A stretch of 31,092 bases of DNA from Pseudomonadota bacterium (GCA_023423695.1 JAFAFA010000081.1:1-31092); one strand, 5' to 3'. Counted from the stretch's first letter, positions 7,846-16,462 are shown. Numbers and translations: made by a program. Notes: a model not told the origin generated them from the letters alone.

Positions 7846-8275
7846 ATCAGCCCCCATCAGCTGCTGTTTTCTGGTGCCGTTTTGAAATATAATTATTTCG
7901 ACAAATTGGTTGCGCGTTTGTTAATTTCTTACTTGGGGCCATGCCTGTGAAACATCGCTCAGCTGGAACCCTACAGTTCCCATTACTATCAGGGTGTTTC
8001 TGGAACACCGTCGGGTCGCTCGTCCGGGCCGTTGCAACCTCGCCGTTTTTCGAAAAACTCTTCCGCCAAATGGTGTTGACCACGGGCGTTCAAGCCCGAG
8101 TGGGTTCCAAATGCGGCGAGATCGTGGATCGACCCTCTCTCCGGCTGCTAACCAACGCCGCCTGGCGACCGGGGTCGCCCCTGTCCAGATGGGTACCCGG
8201 CTGCTATGAAACGTCTCTGCACTGGCTAGGTTGTTACACAGTGTGATACAGCCCCCTTCGTGCCGCGGTGGCTCC
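7846..8275. other. Intergenic region between chemoreceptor and antitoxin
   Basis: About 430 bases without a supportable gene. The part next to the chemoreceptor (7860-7925) is AT-rich and probably carries its promoter. At 8237-8245 lies CACAGTGTG, a short palindrome within TGTTACACAGTGTGATACA. It sits 30 bp before the antitoxin start and could be an autoregulatory operator; this is weak. Confidence 0.35.
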
Positions 8276-8473
8276 ATGCTCAGACGCCTTAGCCAAATAG
8301 TGTCCCTCACGCCGGAGCTCGGCCAGTTTGTCCAAGCGCAGATAGCCTCCGGCCGCTACCAGACGGCCAGCGAGGTCATCCGCGACGGGTTGCGTCTGCT
8401 TCAGGAGCGAAGCTCGGCCCAATCCCGGTTCGGGATCGGCGGCGCCATCCCGGAGGGCAGCTGTGAACGCTGA
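8276..8473 (+). CDS. ParD-family antitoxin, orphan, C-terminus probably frameshifted
   Basis: A 65-residue protein whose residues 9-42 (VSLTPELGQFVQAQIASGRY, then ASEVIRDGLRLLQER) match the ribbon-helix-helix core of ParD-type antitoxins. These dimerise, bind their own operator and neutralise ParE-type toxins. After residue 43 the sequence stops resembling ParD. The expected ending reappears in the +1 frame (AAVNADAGR), which is also the very start of the kinase reading frame. A single base change in length probably altered the toxin-binding tail. No parE follows; a histidine kinase does. A GTG at 8300 is an alternative start closer to the usual ParD N-terminus; neither start has a strong ribosome site. 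Confidence 0.72.
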   Translation: MLRRLSQIVSLTPELGQFVQAQIASGRYQTASEVIRDGLRLLQERSSAQSRFGIGGAIPEGSCER

Positions 8474-10841
8474 TGCTGGACGCGCGGAGAGCACTTGGCC
8501 CATCGGGGGCGGCAGCATGAGAGCGCTGGTGCGGACGAACGATTGGTTCCGCACCCCCCTTGGCCCGATCGGGAACTGGCCACAGAGCTTGAAGACCGCG
8601 GTCGGCATGATGTTCAGCACCCGGCACCCGATGTTCATCTTTTGGGGCTCCGAACACGTCTGCCTCTACAACGACGCCTTTGCCGTGTCGCTTGGGCCCG
8701 AGAAGCACCCTTCCATCTTAGGGGTTCCAGGCCGTGAGGCGTTCCCGGAGGCGTGGCCCATCATCGGCCCGCAGATCGAGCAGGTCATGGCGGGCGGCGA
8801 ACCGACCTGGCACGAGCAGCACCTGGTCCCCATCTCCCATCACGGCCGGTGCGAAGACGTCTACTGGACCTACAGTTACGGCCCCATCCACGACGCCGCC
8901 GCGGCAAACGGCGTCGGCGGCATCCTGGTCCTCTGCACGGAGACCACCCAGGCGGTCGTCTCCCGGCGCGAGAGTGAGGAGCGTTACCGGACCCTGGTCG
9001 AGGCGTTCGATCAAGGGTTCTGCACGGTGGACCTCGTCTTCGACGAGCAGAACCGACCGATCGACTTTGTCTTCGTCGAGGTTAACCCGGCTTTCGAGGC
9101 GTTGACGGGCCTGCGGGATGCGGTCGGCAAGAGCATGCGCGCGATGCGGTCCGACCATGAGGATTATTGGTTCCAGACCTACGGCCGGATTGCCATGACC
9201 GGTCAGCCGGAGCGCTTCGAGCACCAGGCCGCCGCGTTGGGCCGCTGGTACGCCGTGTACGCCTTCCGAGCCGACGCCGAGCGGCACCGTGTCGCGATCC
9301 TCTTCACCGACATCACCGCCCGCAAACGGATCGAGGAAGAGCTTCGGGAGAGTGAGGCGCGCTTCCGCCACCTCGCCGACAACGCGCCGGTCATGGTCTG
9401 GGCCACCGAACCCGATGGCCAGTGCAGCTATCTGTCACAGACCTGGTACGCCTTCACCGGCCAGACCCCAGAAACTGGCCTGGGATTCGGCTGGCTGGAG
9501 GCGACGCACCCTGATGATCGGGGAGAGGCGGAGCGCCAGTTCCGGGACGCCACCGCCAACCGGGCGCCGTTCCGTGTCGACTACCGGCTCCGCCGCGCCG
9601 ACGGTGAGTATCGCTGGGCGATCGATGCGGCGGCTCCCCGGTTCAGCGAGGACGGCCGCTTTCTGGGTTATGTCGGATCAGTCATCGACATCACCGAGCG
9701 CAAGCGTGCCGAAGAGGATGTCCGGGCGATGCGCGACGCGGCGGAGCAGGCGAACCTGACCAAGTCCAAGTTCCTCGCCGCGGCCAGCCACGACCTGCGC
9801 CAGCCCATGCAGTCCCTGCTTCTGTTCCTGGAGGTCCTAAGACCGCATGTCACGGCCACAGGGCAGGAAGCATTGAAGCACCTGGGGCGCGGGTTGGACG
9901 CACTGAGGGACCTGCTGGACAGCCTGCTCGATATCTCGCGCCTTGACGCGGGCATCGTGGAGCCCGTCGTCCAGGACTTCGCCATCCAGGACTTCGTCGA
10001 GCACATCAGCGCCGCCTACATGCCGGTCGCCGCGGCCAAGGGGATCGACTTTCAAGTTTCGACCTGTGCCGCCGTCGTGCGCAGTGACCGCACGCTGCTC
10101 GGTCGAATGGTGCGCAACCTTGTCGAGAACGCGCTGCGCTACACCGAGTCCGGGCGGATCGCCATCGAATGCCGTCAGGTCGGGGACCGGCTGCGCATCG
10201 AGGTGCAGGACACCGGCATCGGCATCCCGCCGGACCAGCTGGAACGGATTTGGGAGGAGTTTCATCAGGTCGGCAATTCCGAGCGCGACCGCAACCGCGG
10301 GCTAGGCCTCGGCCTCGCCATCGTGCAGCGCCTCTCGGACCTGCTGGAGCATCCGGTAGACGTACACTCAACGCCGGGGCAAGGCTCGGTGTTCTCCATC
10401 GAGGTGCCGCGTAGCCGAGCCGAGCCACGCCAAGCCGCCGTGACCGCGGTTGCGGTGGCGGGCAACGGCCGCCTTGCCGTGCTGGTGGACGATGACGCCA
10501 TCGTGCTGCTGGGGCTGAAAGCCACCTTCGAGGCGTGGGGCTACCAAGTGATGGCCGCCAGTTCCGCCGACCAGGCTCTGTCCGCGCTGAAGGTGGCGGG
10601 GCGCCGACCAGACGTTGTGGTCGCCGACTACCGTCTTCGCGAGGGGCGGACCGGGACCGAAGCGATCCTGCGGGTGCGTGAGGCATACGGCACCGGCGTG
10701 CCGGGCATCATCCTGACCGGCGAGACCGGAAGCGAGGCCGAGTACGACGCGGCGGCGCATGGACTGCATGTCGTGTACAAGCCGGTCACCGCCCGGCAAC
10801 TTGGCGAAACCCTCAGGCGACTTCTGACGGACGATCGGTAA
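8463..10841 (+). CDS. Multi-PAS hybrid sensor histidine kinase with receiver domain
   Basis: A soluble 792-residue hybrid kinase without membrane segments. Order: N-terminal PAS/GAF-like sensor (about 15-155, with the NDWFRTPLGPIGNWPQSL entry typical of this class), PAS 2 (about 170-290), PAS 3 with a PAC tail (about 295-415), HisKA with the phospho-acceptor in FLAAASHDLRQPMQ (about 440), HATPase with N box NLVENALRY, G1 DTGIGIP and GLGLGLAI, and a C-terminal receiver (about 675-790) with VDDDAI, phospho-acceptor Asp in VVADYRL and Lys in VYKPV. The GTG start has GGAGG 5 bases upstream and lies inside the antitoxin gene. An ATG at 8517 is possible but would cut into the first PAS domain. No cognate regulator is adjacent. 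The signal is unknown, plausibly light, redox or a small molecule through the PAS pockets. Confidence 0.93.
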   Translation: MNADAGRAESTWPIGGGSMRALVRTNDWFRTPLGPIGNWPQSLKTAVGMMFSTRHPMFIFWGSEHVCLYNDAFAVSLGPEKHPSILGVPGREAFPEAWPIIGPQIEQVMAGGEPTWHEQHLVPISHHGRCEDVYWTYSYGPIHDAAAANGVGGILVLCTETTQAVVSRRESEERYRTLVEAFDQGFCTVDLVFDEQNRPIDFVFVEVNPAFEALTGLRDAVGKSMRAMRSDHEDYWFQTYGRIAMTGQPERFEHQAAALGRWYAVYAFRADAERHRVAILFTDITARKRIEEELRESEARFRHLADNAPVMVWATEPDGQCSYLSQTWYAFTGQTPETGLGFGWLEATHPDDRGEAERQFRDATANRAPFRVDYRLRRADGEYRWAIDAAAPRFSEDGRFLGYVGSVIDITERKRAEEDVRAMRDAAEQANLTKSKFLAAASHDLRQPMQSLLLFLEVLRPHVTATGQEALKHLGRGLDALRDLLDSLLDISRLDAGIVEPVVQDFAIQDFVEHISAAYMPVAAAKGIDFQVSTCAAVVRSDRTLLGRMVRNLVENALRYTESGRIAIECRQVGDRLRIEVQDTGIGIPPDQLERIWEEFHQVGNSERDRNRGLGLGLAIVQRLSDLLEHPVDVHSTPGQGSVFSIEVPRSRAEPRQAAVTAVAVAGNGRLAVLVDDDAIVLLGLKATFEAWGYQVMAASSADQALSALKVAGRRPDVVVADYRLREGRTGTEAILRVREAYGTGVPGIILTGETGSEAEYDAAAHGLHVVYKPVTARQLGETLRRLLTDDR

Positions 10842-11000
10842 CGCATCCTGGTGAATAGCACCTGGCGCAGCAGGACACAGAAGCCGCCGCCTGATCGGGC
10901 CGCCAAGCCCCCGTGTGCCGCGATCCGTCCCGTTTACGACCAATTACGATCTGACTTCGTAATCCGGTCTTCGGCCGGAACGCCAGGGGAACGGACGGCG

Positions 11001-11990
11001 TCATCCGCCCGCTGTCACCGGCACCGTCCTGGCACGCCCGCCGCGCGCCTTGCCGGGCTTCCCGGTTCCCGCGGGGACGGGCGTCTCCGGGCCGTCGGCG
11101 GACTTGCCGCGGGCCTCGGCCAGCGCCTTGTCAGCGGCGGCGGCACGGGCCTCGGCCGCCAGGCGGTCGTCGCGTTCGCGCCGGGCCTCCTCGCGCAGAG
11201 CCCTCATGTCGACCTCCAGCGCCTCGGCCTGCCGCTCCAACTTTGCGCGGGCCTCCCGAAGCTCCTCCATGCGGGCCTCGGCGACCGCCCTGGCCTTCTC
11301 GGTGTCGGCGTGGCGGGCGCGCTCCCCTTGAAGGTCGCTGACCGCCTCGTCGCGGGCGGTCTCCGCGTCGTTGGCCCGGGCCGTGGCCTCGCCCAGGCGG
11401 GCGGAGAGGCGGGACGCCTCCTCCTGCGCCCGCTCCGCGGTCGCTCGGTGCGTGTCGCGCTCCACCTCGGCGGCCTGAAGGCGGCGGGCCAGGTCGGCGT
11501 TGGCGGCCTCCAGGGCGTCGACGCGCTCCTCCAGGGCGTCGTTGTCGACGCCCAGCTTGGCGATCTCCTCGTCCTGCGCGGCCGAAGCCCGCTCCAGCTT
11601 GGCGTATTCGTCCCTCTCCACTTGGAGGGCGGCGGCATGGCGCCGGTCAGCCTCGGCGATACGCTCCTGTGCGGCGGTCTCGGCGGCCTGGACGGCGCGG
11701 ACCAGCAGCCGGTCGACGGCCTCGCCGAACTGGTCCTGCAGGGCGGCAGCGGCCTGGACGAGCTCACCCGGCACCGGGACAGCCTCGTCCCGCCGGTCAG
11801 CCTCTGTCCTACGCTCTTCTTGGACCGCGGCGATGGTCCGCTTGACCCGCTCCATGTTCGGGCGCCCCCCGGTCGTCTCCAGCAGGGCGACCTGGATGTG
11901 GAAGGGCCGGGGCACCCGGCCGGTGGCGTCCCACTGCCGGACCACCTCCGCCCGGATCGCCTCGTCGTCGATCTCAGCCGCCCTTGCCAT
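11001..11990 (-). CDS. kfrA: KfrA-type plasmid DNA-binding coiled-coil protein
   Basis: A 329-residue protein. The N-terminal domain (about 1-75) has the KfrA_N pattern: DEAIRAEVVRQWDATGRVPR, then GGRPNMERVKRTI, a helix-turn-helix-like DNA-binding unit. Residues about 95-300 are one long Ala/Glu/Arg-rich coiled coil, and a basic Gly/Pro/Lys tail follows. KfrA proteins of plasmids such as RK2 bind their own promoter and help plasmid maintenance by forming a filamentous nucleoid-like structure. I choose the ATG at 11990 because GGAGG lies 5 bases before it; an ATG at 12032 lacks a ribosome site. A stretch of 4-bp periodic repeats sits upstream (12051-12098) and is a likely operator. This gene is the best single clue that the window is plasmid DNA. 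Confidence 0.85.
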   Translation of the reverse strand: MARAAEIDDEAIRAEVVRQWDATGRVPRPFHIQVALLETTGGRPNMERVKRTIAAVQEERRTEADRRDEAVPVPGELVQAAAALQDQFGEAVDRLLVRAVQAAETAAQERIAEADRRHAAALQVERDEYAKLERASAAQDEEIAKLGVDNDALEERVDALEAANADLARRLQAAEVERDTHRATAERAQEEASRLSARLGEATARANDAETARDEAVSDLQGERARHADTEKARAVAEARMEELREARAKLERQAEALEVDMRALREEARRERDDRLAAEARAAAADKALAEARGKSADGPETPVPAGTGKPGKARGGRARTVPVTAGG

Positions 11991-12050
11991 CGCGTCCTCC
12001 GTCGTCAACTCGCCAGCGATCCTACAGGACATCTGCAGCAGCGTCTATTC

Positions 12051-12098
12051 AACAAAACAACGAACAAACATACAAACGAACTTACGAACGAACCAACT
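12051..12098. repeat. 4-bp periodic AACN repeat upstream of kfrA, possible operator
   Basis: Twelve consecutive tetramers read aaca, aaac, aacg, aaca, aaca, taca, aacg, aact, tacg, aacg, aacc, aact. This gives a period-4 tract of 48 bp with consensus AACN, GTTN on the strand of kfrA. It lies 60-110 bp upstream of the preferred kfrA start, where its promoter should be, and stands out from the GC-rich surroundings. KfrA-family proteins are known to bind repeats at their own promoter, so this is a reasonable operator candidate. A simple-sequence origin is the alternative. Confidence 0.6.
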
Positions 12099-12637
12099 TG
12101 CGGACGTTCAGCTCTTTGGTCTGCCCGCGCTCCAGCGTGTCAGCGCCGACGGGTCGCGCTGAGATGTGGTTCCGATAACCAACCCTTGTCGGAGCCGGAT
12201 ATCGGACGGATTTCAGAGCAGGGGATGCGACATCGCATAACCGACAAGACGGCTCGCCCGAGCGCGATCTGTCCCGCCCGATCGTCCGAACGCCCCCTCG
12301 ACGCCATTCGGCGGCCATCGTGGACAATACCCCCTAGCTGGCCACCACTCGGCTGTTCTCCTGCAGCGGCGCGGCAACCGAAACGAGCCTCGTCCAACGG
12401 GAGCCCAAGGGCACCGCGTTCAGTCTAGCTCAGGCCCGGATGGACTCCGTAAAGCAGCGTTCCCTCGGCGCAGAGAACCAGGATGCCGAGCGTCTGATCG
12501 CTGACCGCACGCCTGAGACAGAGACGGATTCCATGCCTTCCCCAAGGGCTGGCTGGTAATCGACGACAAGGGCTATCGGACGCGTTGGGATACGGATACT
12601 CCTTGTTGGTCCTTCATTTCTCTACAATTATTGCTAT
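12099..12637. other. Gene-poor stretch with a short coding remnant
   Basis: No intact gene. At 12541-12600 one plus-strand frame reads PKGWLVIDDKGYRTRWDTDT, which looks like real protein, but its frame is closed by a stop 27 bp upstream and it runs into an IS relic at about 12638. It is probably the stump of a gene cut by that insertion. The remaining sequence shows no ribosome-site-plus-start combination that I trust. Confidence 0.4.
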
Positions 12638-13075
12638 AGGCAGTCTCCAGAACTTTGATGCGATGACCACCCCTCCGGAAACCCGCTGATCTGCTGTAGG
12701 TTTCCTGTGCCTTTGGCACGGAGAGGCGGGTATGAGACCGGCAGTTGCGGACTTGCTGGCGGGGATTATCGACCGTTTTGAGGTTCGGTCTGTCGGCTTT
12801 GGGCGTCCGCAGATGTCCACTATGGAGCTCATCGAAACACACCGCTTCTTCTTGCGCGAGGGCGTCCAATGGCGCGAGCTGCGGGCGGCCGACGGGCGCG
12901 CCTCGGGCTCGACCCTGCGCCGCCGTCCGGATGATTATCACAGGATCGCGTTGCTTCGGTGGGTTCACGCCGTCCTTGTCCGCATGGTGCGCTTCGACCC
13001 CCGACGCTGCAGCAAGGGACATCGTGGTCTACAGCTGCTCAGAATGGGCCAAGCACGGTGGCGAGTTGACCGGAC
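12638..13075 (+). pseudogene. IS5-type transposase relic, copy 2 (frameshifted, truncated)
   Basis: Starts with an end sequence related to copy 1 (AGGCAGTCTCCAGAAC here). From 12732 the frame encodes MRPAVADLLAGIIDRFEVRS and HRFFLREGVQWRELRAADGR, then frameshifts. The neighbouring frame continues with DAAARDIVVYSCSEWAKHGG and ELTG. In related IS5 transposases this position carries the first catalytic Asp (VVDSCS); here it is Tyr (VVYSCS). The reading breaks off at about 13075, so the later catalytic residues are missing. Copy 1 at 3371 is in the same orientation and ends earlier. Confidence 0.8.
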
Positions 13076-13079
13076 TTAG

Positions 13080-13213
13080 GGTGCCTATCAGAACCATGCT
13101 GAGCAACGCGATGTGGCGTCGGCTCTCGCCAATGTTGCCGCCCCAGAAGCCCCGGTCCGGGCGCCCCTCACTCGATCACCGGTGCATTCTCGAAGCCGTC
13201 CTCATGAGAGGTG
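13080..13213 (+). pseudogene. Second IS5/IS427-type transposase N-terminal fragment
   Basis: From the ATG at 13096 the frame reads MLSNAMWRRLSPMLPPQKPR then SGRPSLDHRCILEAVL. This is the characteristic N-terminus (LLPPQKPRxGRPxxDHRxxL) of a different IS5-family subgroup, IS427-like. Similarity stops at about 13213, before any catalytic residue. It is directly joined to the previous relic, so one IS landed in or recombined with another. Both are dead. Confidence 0.75.
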
Positions 13214-13398
13214 CATCGCCTACTATCTCAGCTTTTCTATCATCAGGGCGACAATTCCATGACTCGGAGCTTTCCTGTTGGCGTTTGATGTCACATTTTG
13301 TTCCAATGTTACGCAACTGTAGGCCCAATGCTTGTTGACGTTCGCAAATATAAAGGATAGTAAATCACTTCTTGTTAAACCTTAAATTGGAGCCTGTG

Positions 13399-14268
13399 GT
13401 GAAAGACGCAGATGATGTTCTTGATCTACTTCGTGCGGCAGGGCAGGATATCCCTAAGGAAAAAATTGAAGAAATAAGAAGGAAGATCAATAAAATTACG
13501 AGCTATGTTCCAAGAGTTGGTGTAATGGGGAAGACGGGAGCAGGAAAGTCTAGCCTCTGCAATGCACTTTTCGGCAAAGACATTGCCGAGACCGCGAGCG
13601 TAGAAGCATGCACGCGGGAAGCGCAAGAGATTAACATTGGCGTTGGCGCCAGAAACATTGTTCTAATTGATCTTCCTGGTGTGGGGGAAAGCGACGAGCG
13701 CGATTTAGAATATCGTGAAATGTACCAAAATACTCTTCCCAATCTCGACCTAATTCTTTGGGTTATTAAATCCGACGACCGCGCAATGGCGATTGATGAA
13801 AAATTTCACAAGGAAGTTGTTCGTCCAGCAGCTAACGATGACTTGCCGATTGTTTTTGTTGTAAGCCAAGTGAACAAAATTTCTCCTGATAAGGAGTGGA
13901 ATCGTGACCTAGGTCTCCCAGGCGATAAACAGAAAAGCAATATTTTAGCGAAAGCAGATGCTATATCTCGGCAATTTGATGTCTCTACGGCCAAAATTGT
14001 TCCGGTTTCAGCAGAAGAGAAGTACGGATTACACAACCTAGTTGAGTCTATCGTAACTTTCTTGCCGAATGAAAAAAAGATGGCTTTTTCTGAAACTGTG
14101 AACGAGGAGCATGTATCGGCCGCTGCAAAGGAGGAAGCAAAGGAAGGTTTTTTTTCGGCAATCTTGAGCGTGGTGAAGAATTCTATAGAGAAGATTATTA
14201 CCTCACATTCAGAGGATGCAATTAAATTCCTTGCAAAAAAAGTTTTCGATTTTTTTACAAAGAGGTAA
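13399..14268 (+). CDS. YfjP/YeeP/YkfA-type small GTPase
   Basis: A 289-residue GTPase. G1 P-loop GVMGKTGAGKSSLCNALFG (about residues 43-61), a switch I Thr in ACTREAQ, G3 DLPGVGESDERDLEY (about 92-106), NLDLILWVIKSDDRA (about 113-127), and a non-standard G4 VVSQVNK (about 152-158). This order and wording match the CP4-prophage GTPases YfjP, YeeP and YkfA of E. coli, which carry SQSDK in the G4 position. A C-terminal extension (about 225-289) has an amphipathic helix and a basic end (FDFFTKR) that may contact membranes or a partner. I prefer a GTG at 13399 (GGAG 6 bases upstream); a TTG at 13372 also opens the frame. It is strongly AT-rich relative to neighbours, with IS relics directly upstream, so probably transferred. 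Cellular role is unknown; relatives sit on prophages and islands. Confidence 0.88.
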   Translation: MKDADDVLDLLRAAGQDIPKEKIEEIRRKINKITSYVPRVGVMGKTGAGKSSLCNALFGKDIAETASVEACTREAQEINIGVGARNIVLIDLPGVGESDERDLEYREMYQNTLPNLDLILWVIKSDDRAMAIDEKFHKEVVRPAANDDLPIVFVVSQVNKISPDKEWNRDLGLPGDKQKSNILAKADAISRQFDVSTAKIVPVSAEEKYGLHNLVESIVTFLPNEKKMAFSETVNEEHVSAAAKEEAKEGFFSAILSVVKNSIEKIITSHSEDAIKFLAKKVFDFFTKR

Positions 14269-14284
14269 CGTTTGCCGATTTTCC

Positions 14285-14310
14285 GGGCTTCGTGTTTTTT
14301 ATCGAAGCCC
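14285..14310 (+). terminator. Stem-loop after the GTPase gene, possible terminator
   Basis: GGGCTTCG (14285-14292) pairs perfectly with CGAAGCCC (14303-14310) around a T-rich 10-base loop, 17 bp after the GTPase stop codon. No T-tract follows the stem, so an intrinsic terminator is only probable. It could equally be an RNA-stabilising hairpin. Confidence 0.5.
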
Positions 14311-14702
14311 ACCGCAGTAGAATTATGTCTTTGACCTACCTGCTTCGAGTGCTTCTGCGGCTTATGGCCGCGGAGCCGAAAGTGGCCGCTAAAGCTGCCC
14401 ACTGTTCGGTGAGCATTTGGATCATCGCCGCGGTTAAGGAGAAGCTGACTGCGCGGCTGGCGCATTCCGCTCTACATGGCAAGGCTTGAACGGAAGACGA
14501 ATAGTCCATGTGTGATCTTTGGGCATACTTCGACAAGCACGAAGCTGCCAACAGTGTCAATCCGAACTGAAACCATCCGTGCTAATGGCTTTACTGCCCT
14601 ATGGGATTTGGTCTGAGGGTGCCGCGCAACGGCGCCCTGCCCTCTTCCGCCAGCGCTTGTGCGGCGCGTGCTCCTCGCTGGATTTTGAGGTAGAATCCGC
14701 CC
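14311..14702. other. Intergenic region before the recombinase
   Basis: About 390 bases where AT-rich island sequence changes to GC-rich sequence. No gene with a ribosome site is visible. The recombinase promoter is expected here. An attachment site for the recombinase could also lie in this segment, but I find no clear core repeat. Confidence 0.35.
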
Positions 14703-15899
14703 ATGGAATGCGACACCGAAGCCAGCGAAGCCGAGATCCTTCTGCCCGACACCTCGGGCGCCCTGGCGCCATTCGACGGAGCCGCCCTGCCCTCGCCAGA
14801 GGTCGTCTTCCTGGACGAGCGGGCCCGCCAGCGCCGCCGCAAGGTCGTCTTCGACGGGACCGCCGAGAACACCCGCCGCGGCTACGCCAGCGACTTCCGG
14901 TACCTCGAAGCCTACTACCGCATCGCCTTCGGGATCGATCTTGCGACCCCCGGCGCCTACCCGCTGCCGGTGGAGGCGGTCGAACGATTCATCCTCGACC
15001 ACGTCGAGGGACTGGACCCCGCCGTCGAGGCCGCGATGCTCGCCGAGGAGGTCCGCCGGTCCGAAGGACCGCACGCCATCGCCACCATCGAGCGCCGTTT
15101 GGCGACGCTCGCCACCCTGCACCGCAAGGCTGGGAAAGCTAGTCCGACGCTGGACTACCGGGTGCGCGAGTTGCTGATCAAATCCCGCAAGGCGCTGGCC
15201 GCGCGCGGTGTCCCGCGCTCCCCGAACCGGAAGAAGGCTGCCACTCGCGACGAGGTGCTGGGCCTCATGCTCGACACCTGCGGCGACACCCTGGAGGGCA
15301 TCCGCGACCGCGCCCTACTGTGCGTCGGCTTCGCCTCGGGCGGCCGCCGCCGGAGCGAGATCGTCTCCTTCATGATCGAGGATGTCGAGGCCCGGGGCCG
15401 CAACTACGTCCTCCGGCTCCGCAGGTCGAAGACCGACCAGTCCGGCATCGGGCGCGACCTGCCGGTGAAGAACATGGCCGCCGAGGCGCTGCGCCGCTGG
15501 TTGAAGACGCTGGCGGAGCACGGGATCACCGGCGGCCCCCTGTTCCGCGCCGTCTCGGACGAGGGCGACTACGCCGACCCGACCGGTCAGCGCCCGCCTC
15601 GGCGCAAGAAGGCGAAAGTTATCCGGCGGACTAAGATCATCGACGGCGAGATGGTCGTCGTCGGCCTGAACCCCAGGGCCGTCGCCGACATCGTCAAGAA
15701 ACGGGCCGCGCTGGCGGGGCTGGACCCGTCGCTGTATTCGGGCCACTCGCTCCGCTCGGGCTTCGTCACGACGGGCGGCGCCGACGGCGTGCCGCTGCCC
15801 GAACTTATGGAGCTCACGGGTCACGCCAGCATCCAGCAGGCGCGCGAATATTACCAGTCCGGCGCGGTCCTCAACAACCGTGGTGCCGACCTGCTCTGA
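14703..15899 (+). CDS. Tyrosine recombinase / phage-type integrase
   Basis: A 398-residue site-specific recombinase. The N-terminal SAM-like core-binding domain spans about 40-165 (NTRRGYASDFRYLEAYYRIA). The catalytic domain carries the full set: Arg in GGRRRSEIVSF (about 213), Lys in RRSKTDQSG (about 241), HSLR (about 347-350), His in LTGHAS (about 372) and the nucleophile Tyr in AREYYQSG (about 382). It should be active. Such enzymes resolve plasmid multimers or move integrative elements by a covalent 3'-phosphotyrosine intermediate. GAGGT lies about 10 bases before the ATG. It stands just right of the AT-rich GTPase gene, so it may have mobilised that segment, but no att repeats were identified. 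Confidence 0.93.
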   Translation: MECDTEASEAEILLPDTSGALAPFDGAALPSPEVVFLDERARQRRRKVVFDGTAENTRRGYASDFRYLEAYYRIAFGIDLATPGAYPLPVEAVERFILDHVEGLDPAVEAAMLAEEVRRSEGPHAIATIERRLATLATLHRKAGKASPTLDYRVRELLIKSRKALAARGVPRSPNRKKAATRDEVLGLMLDTCGDTLEGIRDRALLCVGFASGGRRRSEIVSFMIEDVEARGRNYVLRLRRSKTDQSGIGRDLPVKNMAAEALRRWLKTLAEHGITGGPLFRAVSDEGDYADPTGQRPPRRKKAKVIRRTKIIDGEMVVVGLNPRAVADIVKKRAALAGLDPSLYSGHSLRSGFVTTGGADGVPLPELMELTGHASIQQAREYYQSGAVLNNRGADLL

Positions 15900-15919
15900 G
15901 TGTGCGGGAGGTCCGCGAC

Positions 15920-16462
15920 ATGATAAGGTCGGCGGCCTCACGCATAAGCATTAGCATTAGGCTCGGCATGAACGACACGATCGCCATCCGCCCATCCCGC
16001 AAGGCGGGATTATGCAGCGACGAGAAATACATCATCACATTTGGGAACATCATCGTCCTGCGCATCCTTAAGGACGGCGAAAAGTACGCGGTGGTGACCG
16101 CGACAGCGGACGAGGACGACAAGCAGTTCCTGGCGCCAACCAACCAGGCGCTATTCATTGACCTGGCTCTTAGGACGGCCGAGGCGCTCGGAGTGAAGGC
16201 TTTGATGTGCCGCGACAACTACGGTCGCGACTTCGTGAATATCTATCGCTGCGACAATGAAGAGGACGCCTCCCAGGTATTCGGGGTCTTCCGCCGCCTG
16301 TTCCTCGAGCACATGAACGCCAACCAGGACGTCGACAGCGAGGCGCAAAGGGAACTGCGCGATATTTATGAAGAGTTCTCCCCTGACGACGGCGAGGATG
16401 AGGCATACCTGGGAGACGGCGTGAGCATTGGCAGAGGCGGAAGCTGGATCGACCGGGGGTAG
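15920..16462 (+). CDS. Hypothetical 180-aa protein downstream of the recombinase
   Basis: I do not recognise this protein. The ATG at 15920 has a strong ribosome site (GGGAGGT, 7 bases upstream). A later ATG at 15968 is possible and would remove a Ser/Ile-rich leader encoded partly by a short AGCATT repeat. The body (about 17-150) reads as a single mixed alpha/beta domain with FGNIIVLRILKDGEKYAVVT (about 41-60), a helix with LFIDLALRTAEALGVKALM, and CRDNYGRDFVNIYRCDNEED. The C-terminal 40 residues are acidic. There is no membrane segment. It begins 20 bp after the recombinase stop, so it is probably co-transcribed and might be an accessory factor; that is inference from position. Confidence 0.7.
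   Translation: MIRSAASRISISIRLGMNDTIAIRPSRKAGLCSDEKYIITFGNIIVLRILKDGEKYAVVTATADEDDKQFLAPTNQALFIDLALRTAEALGVKALMCRDNYGRDFVNIYRCDNEEDASQVFGVFRRLFLEHMNANQDVDSEAQRELRDIYEEFSPDDGEDEAYLGDGVSIGRGGSWIDRG

Noticed and set aside
10851..12428. A 525-codon open frame on the plus strand opposite kfrA
   Set aside because: It is the antisense shadow of the GC-rich kfrA coiled coil; the minus-strand protein has clear KfrA domains and a ribosome site, while this frame gives low-complexity Gly/Leu/Arg sequence.
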